64,000 nucleotides of DNA from Calothrix parasitica NIES-267. GTDB lineage: Bacteria; Cyanobacteriota; Cyanobacteriia; Cyanobacteriales; Nostocaceae. This document shows positions 1 to 8,834 of this stretch, piece after piece (position 1 is the first letter of the stretch; each line of letters begins with the position of its first letter). The notes under the pieces are model-generated. The model was not told the DNA's origin, did not search any database, and saw nothing but the letters and a program-made list of their open reading frames with translations. The stretch covers positions 5,047,782 to 5,111,781 of the forward strand of contig NZ_AP018227.1 of NCBI RefSeq assembly GCF_002368095.1, written 5' to 3'. The position numbers and the translations under genes are program-made.

Positions 1-476
1 AGTAAAGTTTTGTCAATTTCTTCCCTTACATCGCTGCACGCTTCTGAAGTCTCGACACTCGTCTCATTTGCATTCATAATGCTTTCACTGGCTTCACTTT
101 TCCAGGTTAAACAATGGCGCAAACAATTCTGTAGCTCCCATACATTTGGTGCCCAACGTAGAATTTCAATAATACACGGAACTGACAAAAACTCTCCTAA
201 TAACCCTAAAGATGTTCGAGATTTTTGGGAGTTTGGTTCAAACAGAATATCGACCAATTCCGCTTCTCCAATCACCTCTGGGCTAATCATCACCCGATTA
301 TCACCGTGAGTAATTTCCTTCAAACACTCAGTTCCCCAGTTAAATCGAGATGGAAGTTTAAAAATTCTCAAATTCGCATCTCGGGGGATTGGTTCGTTTA
401 GGTAAACAGTTCCAAAACCATTGAGTAGAGCCAAGAGATATTGTTGAGCAAAAATAGAAAAAGCTGGACGAGACAT
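1..476 (-). CDS. DUF4351/Rpn-like cyanobacterial nuclease-family protein, partial
   Basis: An uninterrupted minus-strand reading frame starts at the ATG at 476 and runs off the left edge of the window, so the C-terminus is missing. The visible ~158 residues contain MISPEVIGEAELVDILFEP followed by LGLLGEFLSVPCIIE and a C-terminal NCLRHCLTWK. This order matches the N-terminal part of the cyanobacterial Rpn/DUF4351 proteins (FAxxYLxxLL..G.V.........E.xxVDVWFxP...LGLLGxxxxxPxxxE), which are linked to PD-(D/E)XK recombination-promoting nucleases. The E-LVD segment is a plausible part of the nuclease core. It lies just downstream of a small HTH gene on the same strand. Function beyond the family resemblance is inference. 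Confidence 0.6.
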   Translation of the reverse strand, partial: MSRPAFSIFAQQYLLALLNGFGTVYLNEPIPRDANLRIFKLPSRFNWGTECLKEITHGDNRVMISPEVIGEAELVDILFEPNSQKSRTSLGLLGEFLSVPCIIEILRWAPNVWELQNCLRHCLTWKSEASESIMNANETSVETSEACSDVREEIDKTL

Positions 477-528
477 ACTGGCAGTTTTACGACTACCTAT
501 ATAATTATTGATTCTTTAAGTAAATTTT

Positions 529-825
529 TCAACGTTTTGCCCGTGAATTATTTTGTGCAGATGGAAGAGAAGATAAATAGTTTTCAATCGCTTTTAAATG
601 CGCTTGAGGATTGGTATCTTTGTTTTGCATCCAATCAAGTATGAGTGAAATGTTATATCTAATCACTCTTGGATTAATCATTACCCAATAGATATCTTTT
701 TCAAGTATTCCTTCAAGTCTATACTTTTTCAAAGTTTGAGGAGATAAGCCAGTCATTTCTGCTGCGACTTGTTTATTAACTAACTGATAATGTTGCAATA
801 TGATTTTTTTTGGAGCATTTTTCAC
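529..825 (-). CDS. Small helix-turn-helix (excisionase/MerR-type) protein
   Basis: A 98-residue protein. Residues 14-45 (LVNKQVAAEMTGLSPQTLKKY...) read as a winged HTH_17/excisionase-like DNA-binding motif: a helix, the G-L-S-P-Q-T turn and a recognition helix with basic residues, followed by a strand (IYWVMINPRVIRYN) and a C-terminal helix. It sits 52 bp upstream of the DUF4351-like gene in the same direction and probably shares a transcript with it. It could be an autoregulator or an accessory DNA-binding factor; no specific target is visible. Confidence 0.6.
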   Translation of the reverse strand: MKNAPKKIILQHYQLVNKQVAAEMTGLSPQTLKKYRLEGILEKDIYWVMINPRVIRYNISLILDWMQNKDTNPQAHLKAIENYLSSLPSAQNNSRAKR

Positions 826-942
826 GTCTATAATCTCCTTTTAAGTAAGTTCTAATTCAAAAAATGAAGGCAAGACAAGATTCACCCAAGAGAGTTTGCA
901 AGTCCAAACTGGAGATTGCCACCATAAAAATAATTAGTTGTT

Positions 943-1314
943 ATGGCGGGGTATAAATCAAAAAATTGAAGAAAAAGCCTTCGTCATGGGTATCCGTCAC
1001 ATCCAATGTGAATTAAGTCGTGAAACCACTATTATTACGTCGATAATCTCAACATCGAGATTAAAGTAAACTTCAAAACCCTTGTAGGATTAGATGCATT
1101 TTTAATTCACGTTAAGCGTAATTCTGAAGTCTTTACAACCGAAAAAAATTCTCGCTTTAATCGCTATTTCCTTCGTCAAATTTGGCGCAATTGACTTTGG
1201 ACATATTTGGAGATTTTGAACTTCAAAAGCGAACTTTGGGGAGAAATCCAACACTTTGAACTATTTATACATATTTATCTATATTTTGACAATTATTTAT
1301 TCTATAAAGAATAA
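943..1314 (+). pseudogene. Decayed ORF of unknown family
   Basis: Protein-like sequence can be followed in pieces: an ATG at 943 (MAGYKSK), then in another frame KIEEKAFVMGIRHIQCELSR, then in a third a stretch around 1032-1191 (YYYVDNLNIEIKVNF, LVGLDAFLIHVKRNSEVF, NRYFLRQIWRN) that hits an in-frame TGA at 1192 and continues open to TAA at 1314. Two frameshifts and one nonsense codon are needed to join them, so this looks like a broken gene. I do not recognise the family. Sequencing error cannot be excluded but three lesions argue for decay. Confidence 0.35.
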
Positions 1315-1613
1315 TTAGCTAATATCAAGCTGTATCATATTTATCTGATATTAATTAATAAAGCACGCAGTTATAATATAGATAAATTAGAATAAATCTC
1401 TATGCATCAAGATTATACAAAAATACTCTTATTAACAGACATAGATATCGCAGTGTATAAAAATACTAGTAATACCCGAACACAGAATTTTAATTAATTT
1501 ACGGATTTACATATAATCGAGCTTACAAAGTAAGTATTTGAGATATAAATGTTGTCTTTTCGATAATTTTCGTTTAGCTTTAGAAAAGCATTCACATACT
1601 AAAAGATGCTTAA
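1315..1613. other. AT-rich intergenic stretch, no gene seen
   Basis: About 300 bp of very AT-rich DNA between the decayed ORF and the next small ORF. I see no convincing coding frame, RNA gene or extended repeat. Given its position 0.3-0.6 kb in front of the replication initiator it could hold regulatory or origin-type sequence, but no motif supports that directly. Confidence 0.4.
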
Positions 1614-1850
1614 CTATGCGTTAGCTCTTTTTTCCCTAGTCCGCCGTGTAAAAGCATGAGCGATAGTAGAATTATTGCTTTCATAGTCCTTTTTGTCTTT
1701 GTAAATTTCGCATAATTGACCCTTTAAATGCGTTTGAAGTTCTAAAAAATAAGTACGAGAAATTGGCAAGAAGAATTCATGTTGTGCTTGATATAACGAT
1801 TTTTTCCGTATCACAAAGCATAGTTTGCGTTTTGGACACTCCAAACTCAT
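1614..1850 (-). CDS. Small hypothetical protein
   Basis: A 78-residue ATG-initiated frame divergent from the replication initiator. It is rich in Lys/Arg and aromatic residues (SLYQAQHEFFLPISRTYF) and ends in RRTREKRANA. No domain is recognised and no clear ribosome binding site precedes it. It is included because the frame is open and composition is protein-like, but it may be spurious. Confidence 0.25.
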   Translation of the reverse strand: MSLECPKRKLCFVIRKKSLYQAQHEFFLPISRTYFLELQTHLKGQLCEIYKDKKDYESNNSTIAHAFTRRTREKRANA

Positions 1851-1909
1851 TGGATTTTAAAATTAATTAATCTGCATCTTTCTTGTTCTAGTTTTGAGAA
1901 AGTAAAGTC

Positions 1910-2680
1910 ATGATACCCAAACCCATAAGAGACAAGCGAGGTAAAGTAATGGGAGAATTTTATCCTTTGCAAAAACATGAGTTGATTGCTTTGCGTAAAG
2001 CTAAGTTAATTAACAACACAGCTTTTGTTCATTTAGCGCTCCGATATGAGAATCCATTTTGCGATCGCATTCTTACAATTATCCCCAAAGAGTTTGCGAA
2101 ACGGTGGTTTCTTCCAGAAAGTAGTGTCTATGAAGCAATTGGCAAACTTAAGGTAAGCAAGGCAATTCATATAAACTCAGGAAGATTTACTATCGAATGG
2201 GTCGATTCTCAACAACAAGAAGATTCTGATAATCCAGAAAATTTCTGGGAATCCAGAAAAAATTCTGAGAATTCAGAAAATAATCTGGAATCTCAGAAAA
2301 AATTACGAAATCCCAGAAAAAATTCTGGAATTCCAGAAAATCGAACTCCGAAATGCGCTTCAGATAAAGATGACAGCACCCCTCAGACTATTCAGACTTA
2401 TTCAAACTTTATTCAAACTCTCTCAGATAATGAGCGAGCGAATTTTTTAGAATATTGTCAAGATAAGACGAAGAATCTTAGCCAAGAAATAAATGACCTT
2501 GAAGCATGGTTGGCACATAAAAATAAAGCTGGACAGAACAGATGGGAAGTTTATTATCAAAATTTTCTAGACAGTGCATCTGACAAGTCCACCAAGGCTG
2601 AGTACCAAAAGGCAGTTGAAGAATGGCAAGAAGAATTAAGAGCTAAACAGAAACTTGCCGAAAAGCTTATTCAGCAATAA
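1910..2680 (+). CDS. Lambda-O-like plasmid replication initiator (winged helix) with internal iterons
   Basis: A 256-residue protein directly upstream of dnaB (14-bp gap, same strand). Residues ~20-100 (ELIALRKAKLINNTAFVHLALRY... LPESSVYEAIGKLKVSKAIHI) read as a winged-helix domain of the replication-initiator/DnaD-like kind. Residues ~108-145 are a low-complexity N/E/S/K/R segment (NPENFWESRKNSENSENN), produced by six imperfect ~20-bp repeats in the DNA. The C-terminal ~100 residues are helical and charged and could contact the helicase. The layout (DNA-binding N-terminus, origin repeats in the middle of the gene, helicase-contact C-terminus, followed by a DnaB gene) is that of phage lambda O and P22 gene 18. 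The function is inferred from architecture and neighbour; no sequence family is recognised with certainty. Confidence 0.6.
   Translation: MIPKPIRDKRGKVMGEFYPLQKHELIALRKAKLINNTAFVHLALRYENPFCDRILTIIPKEFAKRWFLPESSVYEAIGKLKVSKAIHINSGRFTIEWVDSQQQEDSDNPENFWESRKNSENSENNLESQKKLRNPRKNSGIPENRTPKCASDKDDSTPQTIQTYSNFIQTLSDNERANFLEYCQDKTKNLSQEINDLEAWLAHKNKAGQNRWEVYYQNFLDSASDKSTKAEYQKAVEEWQEELRAKQKLAEKLIQQ
2231..2342 (+). repeat. Iteron-like tandem repeats inside the initiator gene (putative ori)
   Basis: Six imperfect direct repeats of 19-21 bp begin near 2231, 2250, 2270, 2289, 2308 and 2329. The consensus is AATCCAGAAAAAATTCTGG; each full copy is itself palindromic (CCAGAA...TTCTGG). The period is not a multiple of three, so selection on the peptide alone is an unlikely explanation. 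Similar 18-19-bp palindromic iterons lie within the lambda O gene and bind O protein. I infer a replication origin. Confidence 0.6.
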
Positions 2681-2694
2681 CCGTAGGAGCAATT

Positions 2695-4041
2695 ATGATA
2701 GACAAATTACCACCAACGAATGTTGAAGCAGAAGAAGCAATACTCGGAGGAATTCTACTTGACCCCTTAGCTATAAGTCGGGTGTGTGATTATTTAGTAC
2801 CTGATGCTTTTTATATTTCTTCACACAATGAAATTTATCAAGCTTTAATACGACTGCACCATAACAGGAAGCCTACAGATTTGCTTACAGTTATAGACTG
2901 GCTAAAAGACCATGACTTACTCATGAAAATTGGCGGCAAAAATAAACTGGTATCGCTACTCGAACGCACGGTATCTGCCGTAAACATAGATGCACTTGCA
3001 GAACTGGTAATGCAAAAATACATTCGACGTAGGTTGATTAGCGTAAGTTATGAAATAAATGAACTAGCTCACGAAACACAGATAGACTTACCTGAAATTA
3101 TTGAAGCTTCACAGCAAAAGCTGTATCAAGTATCCAACGAGCAATTTCACACAAATACCGAACATAATAGCGCCATAGCATATTATGCATATACGGACTT
3201 GGAATCAAACAAACCAATCTACCCAACAGGATTAAAAGAACTTGATAAATTAATTATTGGGTTTGAACCAGGTACATTGAACATTGTTGCTGGTCGCCCA
3301 TCAATGGGGAAGTCAATGATTGCAATGAATTTGGCTTTGGGAACGATACAGAATTATAACTTGCCAGTAGTTATCTTCTCCCTAGAAATGTCAAAAATAC
3401 AGCTTGAATATCGACTATGGAGTACGATTAGTGTTCATAAAGAATACGAATCATTATTAACAAAACCTATACGGGCTGATAGAGTTCGTCGTCATCGTTC
3501 TGGCTTCAATCCCCTATCTGATAAAGAATTCGCAAGTATTGCGAAAATTGCTAGCGTTTCAGGGGATTTACCACTTTACATTAATGACAGTCGAGGAATC
3601 ACAGTTGCAGGAATTACTTCAGAATGTCGTCAGATTCAAGCTAGAGAAGGAAGATTAGGGTTAGTAATTGTTGATTATTTACAAATGATGGCTCCCGATA
3701 CCCAAGGAAATCGTAGCTACGAACTTGGTGATGTTGCACGAGGATTATACAAAATGGCAAGTGAGTTAGATGTGCCAGTTTTAGCGCTGTCGCAGATTTC
3801 GAGGGGAGTAGAAGGAAGGAATAATAAACGTCCAATAATGAGTGACCTAAGCCAATCAGGAGTTTTGGAAATGGTAGCAGACAACGTTATTCTTCTTTAT
3901 CGAGATGAGTATTATCATCGGGAAACAGTTGATAAAGGCATTTTAGAATTAATCGTTGCTAAAGCGCGACATGGTGAAACGGGAACCGCAGTCCTTCTAA
4001 TGGATGCAGCTTATTCTATTGTCAGGAATATAAAAAAATAA
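2695..4041 (+). CDS. dnaB: Replicative DNA helicase DnaB
   Basis: A 448-residue protein of normal DnaB length. It has the N-terminal DnaB domain (PPTNVEAEEAILGGILLDP near residue 5; SHNEIYQALIRLH), then the RecA-like ATPase: Walker A GRPSMGKS at 200-207, FSLEMSK near 230, Walker B LVIVDYLQMM at about 323-332, and the sensor segment LDVPVLALSQISRGVEGR with SDLSQSGVLEMVAD. A TAGGAG ribosome binding site lies before the ATG. It follows the initiator gene and ends at a strong hairpin terminator, so the two form a replication operon. It is probably the element's own helicase, loaded at the iterons upstream; the host would have a second chromosomal copy. Confidence 0.93.
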   Translation: MIDKLPPTNVEAEEAILGGILLDPLAISRVCDYLVPDAFYISSHNEIYQALIRLHHNRKPTDLLTVIDWLKDHDLLMKIGGKNKLVSLLERTVSAVNIDALAELVMQKYIRRRLISVSYEINELAHETQIDLPEIIEASQQKLYQVSNEQFHTNTEHNSAIAYYAYTDLESNKPIYPTGLKELDKLIIGFEPGTLNIVAGRPSMGKSMIAMNLALGTIQNYNLPVVIFSLEMSKIQLEYRLWSTISVHKEYESLLTKPIRADRVRRHRSGFNPLSDKEFASIAKIASVSGDLPLYINDSRGITVAGITSECRQIQAREGRLGLVIVDYLQMMAPDTQGNRSYELGDVARGLYKMASELDVPVLALSQISRGVEGRNNKRPIMSDLSQSGVLEMVADNVILLYRDEYYHRETVDKGILELIVAKARHGETGTAVLLMDAAYSIVRNIKK

Positions 4042-4066
4042 TTACAGCGCGTAGTCAAATAGATAA

Positions 4067-4118
4067 AGGTGCTAGGGGAAAATCATCACCATTTATTCCC
4101 CTAGCACCTAATTTTTTT
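4067..4118 (+). terminator. Rho-independent terminator after dnaB
   Basis: A perfect 14-bp inverted repeat, AGGTGCTAGGGGAA (4067-4080) and its complement (4096-4109), with a 15-base loop, is followed by seven T (4112-4118). It lies 25 bp past the dnaB stop. The same stem recurs four times inside the methyltransferase gene at 34.6-35.0 kb, where no T-run follows. Confidence 0.85.
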
Positions 4119-4420
4119 GATGTATGAGAGTAAAAATTATCAACATATAAAATTTAATTATTCTTTAGGTGTACTACGGAAGTTGAATTGTAATTTATAA
4201 TTTCAAAATTACACATTAATACGCTGATTAAAGAAATAATATATACATAATAAAGATTTTTTAGTCATCTATACATAAAATAGAAGTTATTAATTTGACT
4301 AAAAAAAATATTATTTTCATAAATAAAAATACGAGTAGCATCTCTAACAATCGGATGATGAAATTACGATAGAGGTCGAGTTATTAAGTAAGTAGAAAAC
4401 GATGTAATTCTATATTTTCT
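4119..4420. other. AT-rich leader before the conjugation operon
   Basis: About 300 bp without a gene between the dnaB terminator and the VirB2-like gene. It is highly AT-rich with several TATAAT-like words and must carry the promoter of the long tra operon. I could not single out one promoter or any operator repeat. Confidence 0.4.
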
Positions 4421-4984
4421 ATGCTTTATAAAGCGTCTAAATTTTCTGAATCGCGTCAAGGAGACTATTGTTCCAAACATTTAATTAGTGCATCTACTTT
4501 AATGCGAACTGGCTTATTTGTGGCATTGCTGGACTGCTATGTCTATCCGAGTTTAGTCAGCTTTATCACGTCAGCATTTTTAATATCTGGAGTAGTTGTA
4601 ATTAATTGGCGACAACATTTAGATGCCTTATTTAAAGTCATTACAAAGTTTTCTAAAAAATATAAAATAACTTCTTCTGCACTAATAGTTTTAGGCACGT
4701 TTTTACTGTTAGACGCTCTTTCAACTCCGGTGCAAGCACAGTTTTTCCAAAATGCAGAAACCTGGATGAGCGGTCAGTTTGCAGGTGCGGATGAAGCAAT
4801 TGTTTTATCGTTCAATGTACTTAGAGGCTTGTTCATCCTTTATCTGGGAATCTCTTTGGTAAAGGTGATTCAAGCTGCCAGAAATGATGAAGATTGGCAA
4901 AATTTAGCGAGAACACCAATGATTATTTTGATTGCAGTGACGGTTGGAGATATTCTCACGAATTTAATTATTGGAGGAGCGTAA
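4421..4984 (+). CDS. VirB2/TrbC-like pilin precursor
   Basis: A 187-residue protein at the head of the conjugation cluster. It has a hydrophobic stretch at ~30-60, a second one (SSALIVLGTFLLLDAL) ending in STPVQA-Q that looks like a signal peptidase site near residues 105-108, then two hydrophobic segments (AIVLSFNVLRGLFILYLGISLV and MIILIAVTVGDILTNLIIGG). The mature part of ~80 residues with two membrane helices is the usual size and topology of VirB2/TrbC conjugative pilins. The long N-terminal pre-region is unusual for VirB2. Position directly before VirB3- and VirB4-like genes supports the call. Confidence 0.6.
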   Translation: MLYKASKFSESRQGDYCSKHLISASTLMRTGLFVALLDCYVYPSLVSFITSAFLISGVVVINWRQHLDALFKVITKFSKKYKITSSALIVLGTFLLLDALSTPVQAQFFQNAETWMSGQFAGADEAIVLSFNVLRGLFILYLGISLVKVIQAARNDEDWQNLARTPMIILIAVTVGDILTNLIIGGA

Positions 4985-4985
4985 T

Positions 4986-5010
4986 AATTCGTAATTCGTA
5001 ATTCGTAATT
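4986..5010. repeat. AATTCGT heptamer tandem repeat
   Basis: Three perfect copies of AATTCGT plus AATT follow the stop codon of the VirB2-like gene. The same heptamer appears near 13128, in a perfect palindrome at 35331-35387 and near 59300. Confidence 0.75.
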
Positions 5011-5061
5011 AATATTGCCTCAGCTATGTTACTTGAATTTCTCATTAATATTAGGTGAACA

Positions 5062-5388
5062 ATGGAGGATAAACAGAAGTATCGTAAAGTAAATGCGACT
5101 CTGGGTAAACAACCATCAATTGGTCCATTTCCAGCAGACCAATTAATACCTTGGGCAATTATCAGTGGTATTTCCTATTATCTTGCTCATGGTTTGTTGA
5201 GATTAAATTGGGTTTGGACTTGTTCTATAGCAGCTTGGGGAATAGCAACTTGGTGGATTATTACTGCCAATGGCGCTTGGCGTATTCTATCTAAATTTGT
5301 TTCGACTCCAAATTGGACGAGAGTTCGTTGTCTGTACAAACCAGTCATGAACTCTAAACAAGCAAAAGCTAGTAAGTCCCACAGGTGA
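5062..5388 (+). CDS. VirB3-like membrane protein
   Basis: A 108-residue protein with two adjacent hydrophobic segments (LIPWAIISGISYYLAHGLL and VWTCSIAAWGIATWWIITA) and short polar ends, the normal shape of VirB3/TraL. Its TGA overlaps the GTG start of the VirB4-like gene by 4 bp, indicating translational coupling; VirB3 and VirB4 are partners, and fused in some systems. Assigned by size, topology and position, since VirB3 sequence conservation is low. Confidence 0.55.
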   Translation: MEDKQKYRKVNATLGKQPSIGPFPADQLIPWAIISGISYYLAHGLLRLNWVWTCSIAAWGIATWWIITANGAWRILSKFVSTPNWTRVRCLYKPVMNSKQAKASKSHR

Positions 5389-8093
5389 ATTTGAAATCTA
5401 AAGTAGGTAAAAAAGTTGTTGATAACGGAGAACAAAAAGTCCGTTTGACACCTCTTGAAGATTCTTTTGCACTAGTGACTATGTTGCAAATTAATTTACA
5501 AGGAAAATCAGTTGGAGCTTATGTTTTACGAAAGGGAATTGACAACTATTTGATTCAATTTGGTTTTGAATGTACGGGTGTTCATTCTACTTTAAGAACA
5601 GAACAAATTGACCCAGTTTTCAATTCAATTGAATCGGGATTAAAAGATTTACCACCTGGGGAACGTTTAACTATCCGTCTAAGTTCTTTCACCAACGACA
5701 CCACACGACAGCAGCAACTAAAAAATTTAAGCGAAAGCGCACCTAATAAAGAACTGCAATTCCTGTTAATGGGAGAACGATGTAGGACACAACAATTAAC
5801 ACACAAAGGAGTACGCAAACCAAAAAAACTACGTCTTTATTGCACCTACACTGTCGAAACTTCTAGCACGGGTACAACTGATGCAATAGAGAAAATTCTT
5901 TCTAAGTTAGAACGTTCTTGGAAATCTTTTACCGGAGAAATCAACGAACTTCAATTTATCGCTATTGAGCGGTTAATCCACACATCATTTACCGACGGGT
6001 ACCAGTTATGGGAACAATTAATGTCAAACAAAATGGGGCTAGATATCCGCCCTTTGGACGCAAATCAACTTTGGTCAGAACTTTGGCAGCGATTTAACAA
6101 CACACCATCACGTCCAATACCACAACTTTTAATTTATGACGAAAACGGACTTCGTGAGGAAATTTATTCAGATGTAGCTCCTACATCTTTTCTTATGGAG
6201 TCCTCTTCCTCAATTCCCATCGCTGATAAACGCTGGGTGCATCTCAAAGACAAATATATTGCGGCTCTAACCTTCGCGGATAAACCTGGTGGTTGGGTTG
6301 ATAAACAACAACAACTTCGTTATTTATGGGAGGTTTTATCAAGAGAAAGAGTTTACGATACCGAGATATATTGTCAGCTGATGCGGGCTAATGAAACACT
6401 TGTTAAAACCAATATGCAGCGTTTGACTAAGCAGTCGAATACCTCTGCTGCATTGGCTCAAGATAAAAATTCGGTTGACGTAAAGTCTTTACTCAATATC
6501 AAAAAGTCGATTGCTGCCCAGGAAGAACTTTATGAAGGTTCTGTTCCGATTCACGTTGCAACGGTATTTTTGGTGTATCGTAAAACCCGCGAACAGTTAA
6601 ACGAAGCTTGTCGTTACTTACAATCTTGCTTTCTACGTCCGGCTTGGGTTGTAAGAGAAACAGAATACCCCTGGCGAATCTGGTTACAAACTTTGCCTAT
6701 TGTTTGGGAACGCTTAATGACCGCACCCTTTAATCGAAGGTTAGTTTATTTGAGTGGTGAAGTTCCAGGATTAATGCCTGTAGTAAAAACCAAAACTGGA
6801 GATGGTAGCGGTTTTGAATTAATTGCGGAAGAAGGAGGAACACCCGTTGAATTAGATTTATATACCCAACACAAAAATTTGGGATTATTTGCTACAACCC
6901 GTGCGGGTAAAAGTGTTTTAGCTTCTGGAATACTAACTCAAGCACTAGCGCATGGAATGCCAGTTGTAGCAATGGACTATCCCAAACCTGATGGAACCAG
7001 CACCTTTACGGACTACACTCAGTTCATGGATAAGGATGGGGCGTATTTCGATATTGGTAAAGAATCAAGCAATTTGTTTGAATTACCAAACTTACGTTCC
7101 CTTCCCCAGAAGTTGCAACAAGAGCGTTTTGAAGACTATAAAGATTTCCTCGCTACCGCAATTATGGCAATGGTTATAGGTAATGGAGGAAATACACAAA
7201 GTAAACAACAGGTTGATGCAGTACGTTCGATAATTGCTTTGGCTTTGAAAGCATTTTTTGGGGATGATTTAATTCGTGACCGTTACGCAGCTGCTTATAC
7301 CAATGGGTTCGGTTCGGATGAATGGTTTGCAATGCCTACATTGCATGACTTTCTAAGTTTTTGTTCTCACGAACGTTTACAGCTTGAAGAGAATAGTGAT
7401 GATAGTAAAGCAGCCCTAGAAACAATAAAACTGCGTCTGCGATTCTGGCTTTCATCCCGAGTTGGACAAGCATTAGCGAAGCCTTCAACCTTCCGTAGTG
7501 ATGCACGTTTACTTATATTCGCTCTCCGTAATTTATCCAATGATGAAGATGCTGCTGTTTTAAGTTTGAGTGCTTATAGTGCAGCATTACGTCGAGCTTT
7601 GGCTGCACCGGCGAGCATCTTCTTCATTGATGAAAGTCCGATTTTATTTGAATACGATTCAATTGCAGCTTTGGTAGGTCGATTATGTGCCAATGGTGCA
7701 AAAGCAGGGATTAGAGTAATTTTATCCGCTCAAGACCCGGATACGATTGCACAATCTCCATCTGGCGCGAAGATATTTCAAAATTTAACCACTCGCTTAA
7801 TTGGGCGAATTCAACCTACTGCTGTTGATAGTTTTACAACGATTTTGAAATATCCTCAAGAGATTATTTCTCGTAATGCGACTGAAAGTTTTTTTCCAAA
7901 GAAGGAGGATTTGTATTCGCAATGGTTGCTTGACGATAATGGGATATTTACTTTTTGTCGTTATTATCCAGCACCTATTTTGTTAGCTGTAGTAGGGAAT
8001 AATCCAAAAGAACAACAGCAAAGAACGCTTTACTTGTCGAAGTATTTAGATAAATTTGTTGCTCTGACGGAACTTTCTAAACAATTGATTTAA
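5385..8093 (+). CDS. virB4: VirB4-family conjugation ATPase
   Basis: A 902-residue cytoplasmic ATPase that would power pilus assembly and substrate transfer. The Walker A is ATTRAGKS at residues 503-510, preceded by ELDLYTQHKNLGLF. A Walker B ends in IFFIDE near 746-751, followed by a C-terminal motif RVILSAQDPDTIA and LTTRLIGRIQ, as in VirB4/TraC. The N-terminal half (residues 1-450) is the variable domain that contacts the inner membrane complex. The start is GTG, overlapping the VirB3-like gene. It is the most securely identified secretion gene of the cluster. Confidence 0.88.
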   Translation: MNLKSKVGKKVVDNGEQKVRLTPLEDSFALVTMLQINLQGKSVGAYVLRKGIDNYLIQFGFECTGVHSTLRTEQIDPVFNSIESGLKDLPPGERLTIRLSSFTNDTTRQQQLKNLSESAPNKELQFLLMGERCRTQQLTHKGVRKPKKLRLYCTYTVETSSTGTTDAIEKILSKLERSWKSFTGEINELQFIAIERLIHTSFTDGYQLWEQLMSNKMGLDIRPLDANQLWSELWQRFNNTPSRPIPQLLIYDENGLREEIYSDVAPTSFLMESSSSIPIADKRWVHLKDKYIAALTFADKPGGWVDKQQQLRYLWEVLSRERVYDTEIYCQLMRANETLVKTNMQRLTKQSNTSAALAQDKNSVDVKSLLNIKKSIAAQEELYEGSVPIHVATVFLVYRKTREQLNEACRYLQSCFLRPAWVVRETEYPWRIWLQTLPIVWERLMTAPFNRRLVYLSGEVPGLMPVVKTKTGDGSGFELIAEEGGTPVELDLYTQHKNLGLFATTRAGKSVLASGILTQALAHGMPVVAMDYPKPDGTSTFTDYTQFMDKDGAYFDIGKESSNLFELPNLRSLPQKLQQERFEDYKDFLATAIMAMVIGNGGNTQSKQQVDAVRSIIALALKAFFGDDLIRDRYAAAYTNGFGSDEWFAMPTLHDFLSFCSHERLQLEENSDDSKAALETIKLRLRFWLSSRVGQALAKPSTFRSDARLLIFALRNLSNDEDAAVLSLSAYSAALRRALAAPASIFFIDESPILFEYDSIAALVGRLCANGAKAGIRVILSAQDPDTIAQSPSGAKIFQNLTTRLIGRIQPTAVDSFTTILKYPQEIISRNATESFFPKKEDLYSQWLLDDNGIFTFCRYYPAPILLAVVGNNPKEQQQRTLYLSKYLDKFVALTELSKQLI

Positions 8094-8117
8094 AAATAAT
8101 TACATCATGATAATAGT

Positions 8118-8828
8118 ATGAAAAAAAATAATAAATTGACCATAATCTTAATTGGAATTAGCACAATATCATTAATTAGTATTAACGGAGCTTATGCTTT
8201 AGAAATAAAAAATCCCTTGGTAACAGTAATTGAGCAATTGCAAGAACAAACTGGTTCTGTGAATAAATATATTTCCTCAACCATCTCTCAAAAATTAGAT
8301 AATTTATCAGAATCTCTAGAAGGAGATTTACAGGCAGTAGTACAAGAAGCTGCTGGTGTTTTAGGCTTACCGGATGCCGGAGAAGTTAGAAAGGAAATTG
8401 AGGAGATAGCATCCGATAGCAACAATGCCGTCAATAGTGTTGATAAAGCAACTAACGAAATTGACCGCCACATAACTCGTGCTTCTGGTTTTACCTTGAC
8501 TAAAGAGGGGCAAGAAAATATGAAAGCAGAAGTTGAAAAAACCCAAACCTCAATTGAGACAGTTTCCATATTTTCTGATGCTGCTCAAAATGATGTTGTT
8601 ACTCAAAACGTGATGAAACGTATTGCTCAACAGAATACTCAAATCTCAGGAATTTTAGGTGCAATGCGAAGTGATGGGTTGAAATTTAAACAATCTCAGG
8701 ATTTAGCAAATCTTAATCTCACGAATATATCCCGTTCCTTAGATGGTCAGAACCAAGCCCGCCAAAAAGAAGTTGTTGGTCAGGGGTTTAGTAATCTAAG
8801 AACCGCATCGCAAGCACAATTGTTTTAG
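8118..8828 (+). CDS. Exported coiled-coil protein in VirB5 position
   Basis: A 236-residue protein with an N-terminal signal peptide (KKNNKLTIILIGISTISLI... GAYA) and a mature part that is almost entirely helical and rich in Q, N, S and E, with heptad character (EKTQTSIETV, MKRIAQQNTQISGILGAMRS). VirB5/TrbJ proteins are exported, ~220-250 residues long, helical, and encoded between VirB4 and VirB6, exactly the position here. There is no diagnostic motif, so VirB5 is an inference from position and fold propensity. Confidence 0.5.
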   Translation: MKKNNKLTIILIGISTISLISINGAYALEIKNPLVTVIEQLQEQTGSVNKYISSTISQKLDNLSESLEGDLQAVVQEAAGVLGLPDAGEVRKEIEEIASDSNNAVNSVDKATNEIDRHITRASGFTLTKEGQENMKAEVEKTQTSIETVSIFSDAAQNDVVTQNVMKRIAQQNTQISGILGAMRSDGLKFKQSQDLANLNLTNISRSLDGQNQARQKEVVGQGFSNLRTASQAQLF

Positions 8829-8834
8829 TTGAAG

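Noticed and set aside
1-309. Plus-strand 99-codon frame at the left edge
   Set aside because: The minus strand over the same bases encodes a recognisable DUF4351/Rpn-like protein; the plus frame has no family features.
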